DNA from: an uncultured Pelagibacteraceae bacterium
Lineage (GTDB): Bacteria > Pseudomonadota > Alphaproteobacteria > Pelagibacterales > Pelagibacteraceae
NCBI GenBank assembly: GCA_902530215.1
Contig: CABZZR010000001.1
Coordinates: 1-64,000 of the forward strand
DNA: 64,000 nucleotides
Reading direction: 5' to 3'
The notes beneath the pieces are model-generated. The model was given only the letters and a program-made list of their open reading frames with translations, did not search any database and was not told the origin of the DNA. This document shows, one piece after another, positions 1-9,341 of the stretch. The position numbers were made by a program, and so were the translations under genes. How positions within the stretch are numbered: position 1 is the stretch's first letter; each line of letters opens with the position of its first letter.

Positions 1-220
1 CATAAAAAAATTGGTCTACCCAAAATGGAAGATGTTTAAATTCTTCTAAATATTCAACTAAATATTTAAATCTTTGGTAATATCCGAGAGAATCATGAAG
101 AAGAAAACCATTTTGAAAATAATTAAAAAAATGAAAAAATAGTGGAACAAAAAACATTGCAATAAATGGAATCAAATTTGAATTTTTGTTATATTTATTG
201 CTTATCATTTTTTTAACCAT
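1..220 (-). CDS. N-terminal part of a membrane protein (runs off the window)
   Basis: An open frame runs from an ATG at 220 (or an in-frame ATG at 208) off the left edge. The first residues are basic, followed by a strongly hydrophobic, Phe-rich segment at about residues 16-35, consistent with a first transmembrane helix. A short loop then contains an Asp-Ser-Leu-Gly-Tyr-Tyr stretch. An acidic loop after the first helix is common in GT-C type membrane glycosyltransferases, but this fragment is too short to assign. The start overlaps the end of the upstream GMC gene by 8 bases, so it probably belongs to the same transcript. The neighbouring genes are surface-glycan-like. Confidence 0.6.
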   Translation of the reverse strand, partial: MVKKMISNKYNKNSNLIPFIAMFFVPLFFHFFNYFQNGFLLHDSLGYYQRFKYLVEYLEEFKHLPFWVDQFFY

Positions 221-1796
221 TTAATATTAAATCAGAAGCTTTTTCGGCAATCATAAGTGTAGGAGCATTTAAATTTGCACTAGGAATTTCTGGCATTACC
301 GAGGCGTCTACTATTCTTAAATTTTTAATTCCATTAACTTTTAGTTTTTCATCAACAACTGCCATTTTGTCTACACCCATTTTACATGTTCCGCATGGAT
401 GATAAGCAGTTTCTGAGTTGGATTTTATGTATTCATTTAACTCTTCATCTGTTTGTTTGTCGATTCCAGGACCAATCTCTTTGCCAGCATGTTTTGATAG
501 AGATGGTTGAGATAATATCTTTCTTGCAACATGTATACATTCTCTAGTTTGTCTTAAATCATCTTCATGTTCTAAATAATTAAATAATATTTTCGGATAA
601 TCGTATGGACTTGAGGAATTAAGAGTTACTGATCCTCTACTTTTTGGATGATTTGGACTAGCATGTAGTTGGTAACCATGTGAGCTTGGATTAACTAAGC
701 CGTGATTAATAACGAATGATGGAAAAAAATGAAATTGAATATTTGGAAATTTTCTATCAGGTGAAGATTTGGCGAACCCCCCAGCTTCTAAATAAGATTG
801 TGAGCAAGGACCAGATTTAGACAAAAACCATTGAATACCTGCTAATATTTTTGGAAAAAATTTTGTATATGTATAAAGAGTATCTGGAGTTTTGCACTCT
901 TGCATAATATACGTCTCCAAGTGATCCTGAAGATTTTTTCCGACACCTTTTAAATCATTAATAACTTTTATTCCTTTTTCTTTCAGATGTTCAGCATCTC
1001 CTATTCCTGATAGCATCAATAATTGTGGTGAATTAATAGAACCACAACTTAAAATTACTTCTTTTTCAGCGTAAATTGTTTCTACCTTATTTTTTATTTT
1101 AACTTTAACACCAACTGCTTTTTTTTCATTGAATATAATTTTTTCTACAAATGAATTAGAAAATATTTTTAAATTATTTCTACTTTTAGCTGGATCTAAA
1201 TAATACTTTGAAACACTTGCTCTTTCTCCATTGTTAATAGTGGTATCAAACATACCCATTCCTTCTTGGGATTCTCCATTCATATCAGTATTAATTTTAT
1301 GTCCAGCTTCAGAAGATGCGTTTAAAAAAGCTTTAAATAGTGGGTTTTTATTTTTTGATTGATTAACAGGCAACAATCCAAAAGACCCTCTATATTGATT
1401 TTCGCCACCTGACCAATTTTCAATTTTTTTAAAATAGGGAAGAATTTTATTATAAGACCATGACTTTAATCCAAAAGCCTCCCATCTTTCGTAATCATTT
1501 TTATTACCTCTTACAAAAACCATTCCATTATGGGCAGAGCAACCTCCGATCATTTTTCCTCTTGGACAAAATAATCTTCTATTATTTAAATGAGGTTCTG
1601 GTTCAGAATAATATTTCCAATTATATTTTGGATCATGCATAGTGTATAGTAAAGCTAAAGGCATTTTTACTTTCCAGAGATCGCTTTGTTTTCCTGCTTC
1701 AAAGATAGCAACTTTATTTTCTGGATTTTCTGTAAGTCTGTTTGCTAGTACACAACCAGCTGACCCAGCTCCGATAATGATATAATCAAAATTCAT
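213..1796 (-). CDS. GMC-family FAD oxidoreductase (choline dehydrogenase-like)
   Basis: This 527-residue flavoprotein has full family length. The N-terminal dinucleotide-binding motif GAGSAG is at residues 9-14 and an adenine-binding Glu sits in FEAG near 34. The family signature around RGKMIGGCSAHNG is near residues 79-92. The catalytic pair is visible as His466 (HPCGTCKMG) and Asn510 (NLNAPT). Family members oxidise primary alcohols such as choline or polyethylene glycol to aldehydes. The substrate cannot be read from sequence. It lies downstream of glycan-type genes on the same strand and is a clear paralogue of the GMC gene at 11231-12835. Confidence 0.9.
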   Translation of the reverse strand: MNFDYIIIGAGSAGCVLANRLTENPENKVAIFEAGKQSDLWKVKMPLALLYTMHDPKYNWKYYSEPEPHLNNRRLFCPRGKMIGGCSAHNGMVFVRGNKNDYERWEAFGLKSWSYNKILPYFKKIENWSGGENQYRGSFGLLPVNQSKNKNPLFKAFLNASSEAGHKINTDMNGESQEGMGMFDTTINNGERASVSKYYLDPAKSRNNLKIFSNSFVEKIIFNEKKAVGVKVKIKNKVETIYAEKEVILSCGSINSPQLLMLSGIGDAEHLKEKGIKVINDLKGVGKNLQDHLETYIMQECKTPDTLYTYTKFFPKILAGIQWFLSKSGPCSQSYLEAGGFAKSSPDRKFPNIQFHFFPSFVINHGLVNPSSHGYQLHASPNHPKSRGSVTLNSSSPYDYPKILFNYLEHEDDLRQTRECIHVARKILSQPSLSKHAGKEIGPGIDKQTDEELNEYIKSNSETAYHPCGTCKMGVDKMAVVDEKLKVNGIKNLRIVDASVMPEIPSANLNAPTLMIAEKASDLILNG

Positions 1797-1840
1797 TTAA
1801 GCTTAGAGATTAAAAGAGTTTTATATTTATTGCTAATCAT

Positions 1841-3370
1841 TTAATTTATCATATTATATTTTTTTAGGATAAAATCTTCGATTTGAATTGTTTTTATCAA
1901 TTTCCAATTTTGACCCTCTTCATTATTAATGCACGCATCATCATCTTTTATTTCTAGACTTTTTTTAATTCCATAACGATATCTAGGTTTATTTAAACAA
2001 ACAAACCAAAATGCTTTACTAAAGTTTGCTACATCATTTTTATTAAAAATTTTCATATTATTTTTTATAAATTTTTTATTAATGCTTATATAATTTTCAA
2101 AAACATCATAAATAAACTTTTTATTTTTAATGTTCCATGACCATTCCATTTCATTGCCATTAATATAACGTATAGTAAAAGGACGAGATTTACTTGGAGT
2201 TATAATGCTTTGAGTGTCAGACTCAGATATTAAATGTAAAACCTTATACATAGGTACTTTGGGTATTGGATTTTTTGGTAATTTTATAAATGTATTTGCT
2301 AATGATGCGCAAGTTAAAAAAATTATAAAAATATTGAAAAGTTTTTTATTTTTAAATTTATCGGCGAAATGTATTATCCAAATAAGTATCAACGGTACAA
2401 GCCAAATAACATATCGCGGTGCCATAATTGGAGCTTTTAATAAAGTATATGAGATTGTTAAGAAGTAGGTAAAAAATATTATATAAGTAATTAATAGGAG
2501 CTTTTCATCATTAAAAATATGTTTGAAAAATTTAATTAATAAAAAAAATATTATTAATAAATGAATAGCACCAAGTATTATCGATCCAAAAAATGTCCTA
2601 AAGTGATAGTTAATAAAAAAAGACCATTCGTAATTAGCATGAAACTCTTCAATTTGTACAGATACTGTCAAATATTTAAAATTTAATAATAAAAAAATAA
2701 AACAGGAAATTAAAACAGGAAATAAAATATATATTTTATTTTTTCCTTTAAAAAAATAATTATGAATTATAAAAGCAATTTGTCCTGCAACTACTGTTAA
2801 AGAGATTGGAATAGTTGACAGTAACAAAATAGTGATCATCACATACAAAAATTGATATAAGATTGAGTGTTTATTGAATAAATTAAAATAAATTTTTAAG
2901 AATAAAATAATATTTAATAAACATAAAAAAAGAGCTAAACTCGCCAACCTTACTTCTTGAGATTGCCATATAAGAAAAACATTTAAAGCTACTAAAGTCC
3001 CGGTATATAAAAAAAGATTATTTGTATTTATTTGGCGCGATATAATTATTGTTAGTAAAATAGATAAAGTTCCAAGTATAATTGACAGCAACTTTCCATT
3101 TTCAGCTGTATAACCAAAAAGATAAAAAAAATATTTTAAAATATGCTGATATAAAGGAGGCGCAATTTCGCCATAAAAAAATATTTCGCTGGATTCCTTA
3201 TAATTAAAAACTGGATTAGACCAATAAACAGCATTCCATTCATCCATCCAATATCCAAGTTTAGTGAAATTGTATATTCTAAATATAAAGCCAATCGATA
3301 CTATAAATAAAATTATATAGTATTTAGCTAAAGGATTTTTATTTAAATATTTTTCATAAAACATAAACAA
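1841..3370 (-). CDS. GT-C type membrane glycosyltransferase, GT39/ArnT-like
   Basis: This 509-residue protein has about ten or more hydrophobic helices. Its first periplasmic loop carries the acidic motif MDEW (near residue 42), the Asp-Glu pair typical of polyprenyl-phosphate-sugar-dependent GT-C enzymes (PMT/ArnT/GT39). A soluble C-terminal region of about 120 residues follows the last helix. Such enzymes transfer sugars from lipid-linked donors at the outer face of the inner membrane. Acceptor and sugar are unknown. It is followed 21 bases upstream (transcript order) by the SGNH hydrolase gene, suggesting joint work on a surface glycan. The family assignment is by motif and topology, not alignment. 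Confidence 0.7.
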   Translation of the reverse strand: MFMFYEKYLNKNPLAKYYIILFIVSIGFIFRIYNFTKLGYWMDEWNAVYWSNPVFNYKESSEIFFYGEIAPPLYQHILKYFFYLFGYTAENGKLLSIILGTLSILLTIIISRQINTNNLFLYTGTLVALNVFLIWQSQEVRLASLALFLCLLNIILFLKIYFNLFNKHSILYQFLYVMITILLLSTIPISLTVVAGQIAFIIHNYFFKGKNKIYILFPVLISCFIFLLLNFKYLTVSVQIEEFHANYEWSFFINYHFRTFFGSIILGAIHLLIIFFLLIKFFKHIFNDEKLLLITYIIFFTYFLTISYTLLKAPIMAPRYVIWLVPLILIWIIHFADKFKNKKLFNIFIIFLTCASLANTFIKLPKNPIPKVPMYKVLHLISESDTQSIITPSKSRPFTIRYINGNEMEWSWNIKNKKFIYDVFENYISINKKFIKNNMKIFNKNDVANFSKAFWFVCLNKPRYRYGIKKSLEIKDDDACINNEEGQNWKLIKTIQIEDFILKKYNMIN

Positions 3371-3391
3371 TTTTTTATATTATAATTACAA

Positions 3392-4408
3392 CTATTGATC
3401 TAACAAAATTAATTTATTAGCAAGTTCTTCACCATAAATTTTGTTTCCAAGCGGGCTCAAATGTGCTCCATCTTGGTTAAACAATTTTCTATTTTCTCTC
3501 ATTAATTCAATTTTATTCGGTGGGCTCTCGATTAAAATATATCCTGCAATTGTTGCTAACTCAGGAAAGGGTATAATTATTTCATCTTTTCTGATATTTG
3601 CATTACAGTTGACGATATAAGATTTTGATTCAGAAAATAATTCTCTAATTTTTGACACTAAACTCAAAGTAACATATTTTGATTCACTAACTACTTTCTT
3701 GACATTTACATTTCTGTTTACTGGAAAAAATTTTCTTTCTTGTATTTCAAATAATATACCTAATTTATTTAAAATTTTTGAATTTGTAATAATTGAATTC
3801 CTGTACAATATCGAAAGAATATTTTTGTTGTATTTTATTTTTTCCTTTTCTGAATAGTATGGTCTTCTTAAATAAGTATTTCTTCCAGAAATTTCTCGGT
3901 CCCAAACTAAATGATTATCGATATAATCATTTTCACAAAATTGTAAAATGAATATGTCTGGTTTTATATAATTGCTAATATCTTTTGCTAATAAATATTC
4001 TTGAAAACTGCTATAACCATTTGCCCCGCCTGCATAAACAAAATAATTTTCGCCGGAGTATTCAGTAAGTTTTTTTGCAAGTATTGAAAACCACATATCT
4101 TTATTGCCTGCGTATTTTCCCATTGTATGAGAATCTCCAATAACTAAAATTTTCTTAGAATTATTTTCATTTTTTCCATAAATTCTCAAACCTATTTTAT
4201 TGGTCATATAATTAACTTCATATTCATTACCTTCTGCATCTTTTTCTTTAAAAGTTTGATTAAAATTTTCCTTAGTTTTCCATCCCAATACTTTATCAAA
4301 CATGAATGGTGAGGGTTTTTTAAATATTCTTATAGATATCTCTGCTAAAATAAAAAATATAAAAAATATCAGTATAACAAATAAAATATTTTTTAATCTT
4401 TTTTGCAT
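3392..4408 (-). CDS. Membrane-anchored SGNH/GDSL-type hydrolase
   Basis: This 338-residue protein has one N-terminal transmembrane helix (about residues 8-27) and a periplasmic SGNH-hydrolase-like domain. The nucleophile block reads VIGDSHT (near residues 90-96). A block with Gly-Gly-Ala-Asn-Gly follows, then FCENDY (an NxND-type oxyanion block). Near the C-terminus DGAHLSPLG supplies the Asp-x-x-His dyad. These place it with SGNH/GDSL esterases and the AlgX/DltD-like O-acetyl handling enzymes. It sits between a GT-C glycosyltransferase and a polytopic membrane protein with 6-21 base gaps, so a role in decorating or trimming a surface glycan is a reasonable inference. Confidence 0.75.
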   Translation of the reverse strand: MQKRLKNILFVILIFFIFFILAEISIRIFKKPSPFMFDKVLGWKTKENFNQTFKEKDAEGNEYEVNYMTNKIGLRIYGKNENNSKKILVIGDSHTMGKYAGNKDMWFSILAKKLTEYSGENYFVYAGGANGYSSFQEYLLAKDISNYIKPDIFILQFCENDYIDNHLVWDREISGRNTYLRRPYYSEKEKIKYNKNILSILYRNSIITNSKILNKLGILFEIQERKFFPVNRNVNVKKVVSESKYVTLSLVSKIRELFSESKSYIVNCNANIRKDEIIIPFPELATIAGYILIESPPNKIELMRENRKLFNQDGAHLSPLGNKIYGEELANKLILLDQ

Positions 4409-4414
4409 AGATCA

Positions 4415-5689
4415 TTACCAATAATTTCTGCTATTTCTTGAGAAATCAAAGCTATTATAAAAAATAATATCTTTCCACTTATATATTTTTTGAATGATTT
4501 TATATCCAGAGACTGCACCAATATCCTCGTGCATTACTGTTTTATGATTCCAAGTAAAACAAAAAAAGATAAAGAAAATTACTAAAATATTTTTATTAAT
4601 TTTTTTTATAAAAATAAATTTTTTATATAATAATTCACTCTCATAAATAATAATTTTATTCTTTATCAAATGGATAATAAAAATTAGAGACATTCCGTAT
4701 AAAATGTGAATCCACCGACCCCAATCAATAGCTAAATAAAAAATTATAAATGACAATAAATTTAAAATAAACAACAGATACAAAACACTAAAGTATTTAA
4801 CAAAAAATGTACTTACTTTTTTCTGGTTAAATTTACAAAAATAAGAAACAATCATTAATGGCGTGTTGCCTATTATAAGAACTAGAATAAATCTTGCTAA
4901 GTTAATCAAACCTGTTTGCAAACCATCTTTTCCAAATAAATGGTAAACTTCCAGTATCCCTACTTTCGTAGATTGGGGTGGTGCTTTTAAACCCATATAA
5001 CATTTTTGATTGTACGTTTCTATTAACGCTTCACACATTATTTTATTTTCTATGGGAGATTGCTTAAACAGAAAAATTGTAAATAAAGTAACTAAAGTAG
5101 GCAAAACAATAATAAAAGTTTTTTTAAATATTTCAAATAAATTTATTTTTCCTAAGTTCAAAATATAAATTAATAAAAAAAAAGGTATATAAAAAATAGC
5201 TGCTTCCCAAATAAGTAAAAGCAATGGAATTATAAAATAGAAAAATAAGAAATAAATTTTAAAATTTTTTTTTGCTAATAAACTATAGTTTAAAAAAACT
5301 ACTAATAATATAATTTCAAGTCTTCCCAATGATTCTAATTCTGCAAGTGGGTAAATTAAAAATAAAGGAGAAAATAAAGCAAGAGAGACAATAAAATCAA
5401 GTTTTACATTTTTATAATATTTATAAATTAAATAGTAGAAAAAAATATAAAAAGAACTTTGAATAATGAAAATTAAAAATCTAATGTGTAAATCTAAAAA
5501 GATACCTAATTGAAATACCAACTCTCCTAAAATTCCTCGTCTTGTAAAACCACCTTGATAATTTATCATCCAATTTGAAATGCTTGAATCTGTTGGTGCC
5601 AAATGTTTTACAAATAAGTAAAATACAGCAGCTATTGAAAGAATGGTTAAAAAGAATCTTAAGTAAAAAGAAAATTTTGTTGCAGTCAT
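4415..5689 (-). CDS. Polytopic membrane protein of unknown function
   Basis: This 424-residue protein has about ten predicted membrane helices and a short loop after the first helix carrying NYQGGFTRRGILGE (about residues 43-56). The Gly-Gly-Phe-x-Arg-Arg-Gly stretch looks like a conserved functional motif. I do not recognise the family. The gene sits 6 bases from the SGNH hydrolase gene and 18 bases downstream of the zinc dehydrogenase gene. The topology and neighbours suggest a lipid-linked glycan enzyme (glycosyltransferase, flippase or polymerase), but that is inferred from context only. Confidence 0.6.
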   Translation of the reverse strand: MTATKFSFYLRFFLTILSIAAVFYLFVKHLAPTDSSISNWMINYQGGFTRRGILGELVFQLGIFLDLHIRFLIFIIQSSFYIFFYYLIYKYYKNVKLDFIVSLALFSPLFLIYPLAELESLGRLEIILLVVFLNYSLLAKKNFKIYFLFFYFIIPLLLLIWEAAIFYIPFFLLIYILNLGKINLFEIFKKTFIIVLPTLVTLFTIFLFKQSPIENKIMCEALIETYNQKCYMGLKAPPQSTKVGILEVYHLFGKDGLQTGLINLARFILVLIIGNTPLMIVSYFCKFNQKKVSTFFVKYFSVLYLLFILNLLSFIIFYLAIDWGRWIHILYGMSLIFIIHLIKNKIIIYESELLYKKFIFIKKINKNILVIFFIFFCFTWNHKTVMHEDIGAVSGYKIIQKIYKWKDIIFYNSFDFSRNSRNYW

Positions 5690-5707
5690 ATTTTTAAAAC
5701 TAAAATT

Positions 5708-6712
5708 TTATGGTATTAAAATAATTTTTGGTGCTATACACGTTCCTTCGTGTATTTCCTTAAAGGCATCTGCCCCGTCTTTAAGATTTTTATATTTAAT
5801 CCAACCTAAACTACCTAATTTCTTTTGAGCTAAAATATTTAAAGTTTTCTCAAAATCTTTATTCGTATAACAATAAGTTCCTGTTATTGTTATTTCTTGC
5901 AACGTCGTTTTTCTAAAATCAAAAGAACCACTTGGTTGTGTTAATCCTATATGAATTATGCTGCCGCCAGGTTTAACGCACTTTATTGACTGTAATCTGG
6001 TTGCTTCAAGTCCAACAGTATCGAAAACAACATCATAAGAATTATCTTTGATTAATTGATCATTTGGATTTAGTGCTTTTGCCTTTAAATATTTTGAACA
6101 CTCATTAAGTCTTTTGTTGTTTGGTTCGGTAATGGTTATATTCTTAAAATTTTTTACTTTAGATAATATTAATCCACATAAAAGACCTATGGCTCCTCCT
6201 CCTATAACTAAAATATTAATTTCTGAATTTAATTTTTTCTGAGAATTTTCATATAGTTCAACAGCATGTAGTGCTACTGCTGTTGGCTCGGCAATAGGCG
6301 CTTCCTTTATATCTAGACCATTTGGTAGTTCATAAATATTTTTATCTGGAATTGAAACTAATTCTGCTAATGCTCCTTGTCTTTCAATAGGTTTATTCAT
6401 TCCGAGTATTATTCTTTTAGAACATAGATGTTCTTTTCCATTTTTGCAGTAATTACATTCTCCACATGTTATTAATGGATTAAGTACAACTTCTTTTCCT
6501 AATAATTTACCTTGAGTTATAACTCCACTGACTTCATGTCCTAGTATTAATGGAGGAATTCTTCTTTCATCTTTTCCGTGGTAAGCATGCATATCTGAGC
6601 CACAAATACCTGATGCAGACACTTTGACTAAACTTTCATTTTTATATGTTTTGGGATTTTTTTCTTCTCTGTAAATTAGAGTTTCGGTGTCAGTGTAAAC
6701 TAATGCACGCAT
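5708..6712 (-). CDS. Zinc-dependent medium-chain dehydrogenase, candidate HpsO/HpsP-type
   Basis: This 334-residue MDR-family alcohol dehydrogenase has a catalytic zinc site from Cys37 (GICGSD) and the GHE motif near residues 58-60. A structural zinc lobe CGECNYCKNGKEHLC lies near residues 83-97, and a Rossmann GGGAIG near 172. It resembles sorbitol/idonate/threonine dehydrogenases. The start lies 2 bases after the HpsN-type gene, in the TRAP operon. Bacterial 2,3-dihydroxypropane-1-sulfonate pathways use extra dehydrogenases (HpsO, HpsP) to interconvert DHPS enantiomers through the 2-keto form, so that role is inferred from position. A general polyol dehydrogenase remains possible. Confidence 0.8.
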   Translation of the reverse strand: MRALVYTDTETLIYREEKNPKTYKNESLVKVSASGICGSDMHAYHGKDERRIPPLILGHEVSGVITQGKLLGKEVVLNPLITCGECNYCKNGKEHLCSKRIILGMNKPIERQGALAELVSIPDKNIYELPNGLDIKEAPIAEPTAVALHAVELYENSQKKLNSEINILVIGGGAIGLLCGLILSKVKNFKNITITEPNNKRLNECSKYLKAKALNPNDQLIKDNSYDVVFDTVGLEATRLQSIKCVKPGGSIIHIGLTQPSGSFDFRKTTLQEITITGTYCYTNKDFEKTLNILAQKKLGSLGWIKYKNLKDGADAFKEIHEGTCIAPKIILIP

Positions 6713-6714
6713 AC

Positions 6715-8001
6715 TTAGTTGGTGTGACCATACTTTCTTAGTCTTATATCACCTGTTCTTGCATGTGCTTCCATTCCTTCAGCTCTTCCTAGTCTAGCGG
6801 CTGTAGCTCCAACAACTTTGTTAGCCTCTTTTGTCATTCTTTGAAAAGTTAAACATTTGATAAATTTTCCAACGTAGAGACCTCCGGTATACTTTCCTGC
6901 ACCTTTTGTAGGTAAAATATGATTAGGACCAGAACATTTATCTCCATAAGCTACTGTGGTTTCTTCACCTAAAAATAAAGATCCATAATTTTTAAGTCTT
7001 TTTAACCACCAATCTAATTTTTCAGCATGAACTTCTAAATGTTCAGCTGCATATTGATCGCTTATTGTTGCCATTTCCTCGTCAGTATCACAAAGCACAA
7101 CCTCTCCATAATCTCTCCAAGCAGGATCTGCACTCGCTCTAGGTCCTTCGGGAAGTTGTGCAATTAACTCTGGTATTCTTTTCATAATATATTCAGCTAA
7201 AGGTTTGTCAGTTGTAAAAACCCAACCAGGGGAATTGTATCCATGTTCAGCTTGGCCAACTATATCTGCAGCTACAATTTCCTTGTCTGCTGACTTATCG
7301 GCAATTATTGCAATTTCGGTTGGCCCAGCAAAAAGATCAATACCAACTTTTCCAAATAAAATACGTTTTGCTTCAGCAACAAATTGATTGCCAGCTCCAA
7401 CTAAAAAGTCAACTTCTGGATTTTTAAAACATCCATATGCCATTGATGCTATAGCGGCAATTCCACCAAGATTTAAAATTACATCTGCTCCACAAAGATT
7501 GGCTGCATAAATAATTCCTGGATGCGCCCCATTTTTATCTTTTGGTGGACTTGCACAAATTATATTTTTTACACCGGCAACTTTAGCAGGAGTTATCGCC
7601 ATGGTAGCAGATGAGATATGCGCATAACGACCGCCTGGTATATAACATCCCGCTGTGTTTACTGGGATAAGTCTTTGTCCTGCAAATAATCCTTTTGATA
7701 ACTCTACCTCAAATTCGTTATTCATGCTTTTAAGCTGGTGCTCAGCAAATTTTCTTATTCTTTCATGGGCAAACTGTACATCGTCTTTAGTTTTTTGGTC
7801 GACTTTTTTTATCGCTTCTTCTATCTTTTCTTTTGATAAAACAATTTCACCTTCATATTTATCGAATTTTTTTGTTATCTCTTTTATTGCTTCTTCTCTT
7901 CTTTTTTCGATATCATTTAAAATATTTTGAACAGTATCACGAGTCTTCGTATCATCTGTTGAAGGTGTCTTAATTGCTTTCTTTAAATATTTTATCGCCA
8001 T
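6715..8001 (-). CDS. hpsN: Sulfopropanediol 3-dehydrogenase-like (histidinol dehydrogenase family)
   Basis: This 428-residue protein is of the histidinol dehydrogenase superfamily. Zinc ligands equivalent to HisD are visible as Gln250 and His253 (GQAEHG), Asp354 and His413; the catalytic Glu-His pair is Glu320-His321 (AAEHLEVH). The gene is not in a his operon. It lies between a TRAP transporter and a zinc dehydrogenase, and 7-10 kb from xsc and suyAB. That context fits HpsN, which oxidises (R)-2,3-dihydroxypropane-1-sulfonate to (R)-sulfolactate with NAD+. The HpsN call is based on overall resemblance (including GKFIKCLTFQRMT) plus context; another amino- or hydroxy-alcohol dehydrogenase of this family cannot be excluded. 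Confidence 0.8.
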   Translation of the reverse strand: MAIKYLKKAIKTPSTDDTKTRDTVQNILNDIEKRREEAIKEITKKFDKYEGEIVLSKEKIEEAIKKVDQKTKDDVQFAHERIRKFAEHQLKSMNNEFEVELSKGLFAGQRLIPVNTAGCYIPGGRYAHISSATMAITPAKVAGVKNIICASPPKDKNGAHPGIIYAANLCGADVILNLGGIAAIASMAYGCFKNPEVDFLVGAGNQFVAEAKRILFGKVGIDLFAGPTEIAIIADKSADKEIVAADIVGQAEHGYNSPGWVFTTDKPLAEYIMKRIPELIAQLPEGPRASADPAWRDYGEVVLCDTDEEMATISDQYAAEHLEVHAEKLDWWLKRLKNYGSLFLGEETTVAYGDKCSGPNHILPTKGAGKYTGGLYVGKFIKCLTFQRMTKEANKVVGATAARLGRAEGMEAHARTGDIRLRKYGHTN

Positions 8002-8006
8002 GTTTT

Positions 8007-9341
8007 CTATTTACCATAAATATATTCTGGTAGCCATAATACCAACTCAGGAAATATTATTATTAGAACTAATCCTATAATTTGCAATACCATAAATTGC
8101 ATCATGCCTAGATAAATATCTTTTAAATCCCATTCTGGGACTACCCCTTTTAAAAAATATGCTGATAAAGCTACGGGAGGAGATAGCCAGGCGGTCTGTA
8201 AGTTGACAGCCACCAAAATAGCAAACCAAGTCAAACTAAATCCTAAAGCCTCTATTAATGGAAGAATAATCGGGACTATAATCATTACAATAGGAACCCA
8301 TTCCAAAGGCCATCCTAGAAGAAAAATCATTACCATTACCATTGCAAGAATTAAATATTTGTTCATTTCTAATGCTAGTAAAAAATCTGTTAAAACTGTT
8401 GGAGTTCCAAGTCTAGAAAATACAGCACCAAAAAAATTTGAAGCAGCAACTAAAACCATTATCAGCGCTGTTATTTCGAGAGTTTTAACAAGAGCCTCTT
8501 GTAATTTTGTAAATGTTAACTTTTTGTATGCCAAAGTTAATATCAAAGCACCAAATGCGCCACAGCCAGCTGCCTCTGTTGGAGTTGCAAAACCAAATAA
8601 TATACTTCCTAAAGCTGCAAAAACTAGTGCAGCAGGAGGAACTAACCCTAAAAAAAATTCTATCCATATTTCCTTCATGCTTCCAGCTCTCAAATCTTCA
8701 GGTAATGGCGGACCTAGATTGGGATTTCTCCAACATCTTATTGTTGTATATCCTGCGTATAATGTTGCCAACAGTATTCCTGGTATAATTGCAGCTGCAA
8801 ATAAATCTGTTACGGGAATTTCCATAATAGGACCCATAACAACAAGCATAATGCTTGGTGGTATTAAAATTCCTAAAGTACCTCCTGCAGTAATTGTCCC
8901 AGCCGCGAGCCTAACGTCATACTTGGATCTATTCATAGATTTTGCAGCCATAATTCCTAAGATTGTAACAGATGCTCCTACAATGCCTGTTGCGGCAGCA
9001 AATATCACTGAAACAAACAAAACTGCATAATATAATGATCCTCTTACTCTTGCTAACATCAGTTGGACAGAAGAAAAAAGCCTTTCCATTAATCCAGCTT
9101 GTTCCATCATAATGCCCATAAATATAAATAGTGGTACGGCGGCTAAAGTTTGTTCGGTCATAACCATGGAAAATTGAAGCGTCATTAAATAAAAAACAAG
9201 CTTTCCAAATCCCAGGTAGCCAAAAACAAAACCTAAAAAAATTAGAGTGAATGAAATTGGAAAACCAATGAAAATTGCAAAAAGCATTACTCCAACTAAA
9301 ATAAAGCCAAGAGTTGCAGGATCTATTAAATGAGCAATCAT
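8007..9341 (-). CDS. dctM: TRAP transporter large permease (DctM type)
   Basis: This inner-membrane protein of about 444 residues has roughly 12 helices and the DctM-typical TPTEAAGCGAFGAL segment near residue 255. It forms the channel subunit of a sodium-coupled TRAP transporter with the adjacent DctQ and the periplasmic DctP. I place the start at 9341 because that ATG overlaps the dctQ stop codon as ATGA; an upstream in-frame ATG at 9356 would add five residues. It lies 5 bases from hpsN. An HpsKLM-like role in dihydroxypropanesulfonate import is inferred; other organic-acid substrates remain possible. Confidence 0.93.
   Translation of the reverse strand: MIAHLIDPATLGFILVGVMLFAIFIGFPISFTLIFLGFVFGYLGFGKLVFYLMTLQFSMVMTEQTLAAVPLFIFMGIMMEQAGLMERLFSSVQLMLARVRGSLYYAVLFVSVIFAAATGIVGASVTILGIMAAKSMNRSKYDVRLAAGTITAGGTLGILIPPSIMLVVMGPIMEIPVTDLFAAAIIPGILLATLYAGYTTIRCWRNPNLGPPLPEDLRAGSMKEIWIEFFLGLVPPAALVFAALGSILFGFATPTEAAGCGAFGALILTLAYKKLTFTKLQEALVKTLEITALIMVLVAASNFFGAVFSRLGTPTVLTDFLLALEMNKYLILAMVMVMIFLLGWPLEWVPIVMIIVPIILPLIEALGFSLTWFAILVAVNLQTAWLSPPVALSAYFLKGVVPEWDLKDIYLGMMQFMVLQIIGLVLIIIFPELVLWLPEYIYGK

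Noticed and set aside
8203-9030. A 275-residue frame on the plus strand opposite dctM
   Set aside because: It lies wholly within dctM in the antisense direction and shows the low-complexity Ile/Ala/Pro pattern of a shadow frame. No ribosome site or family motif is visible.
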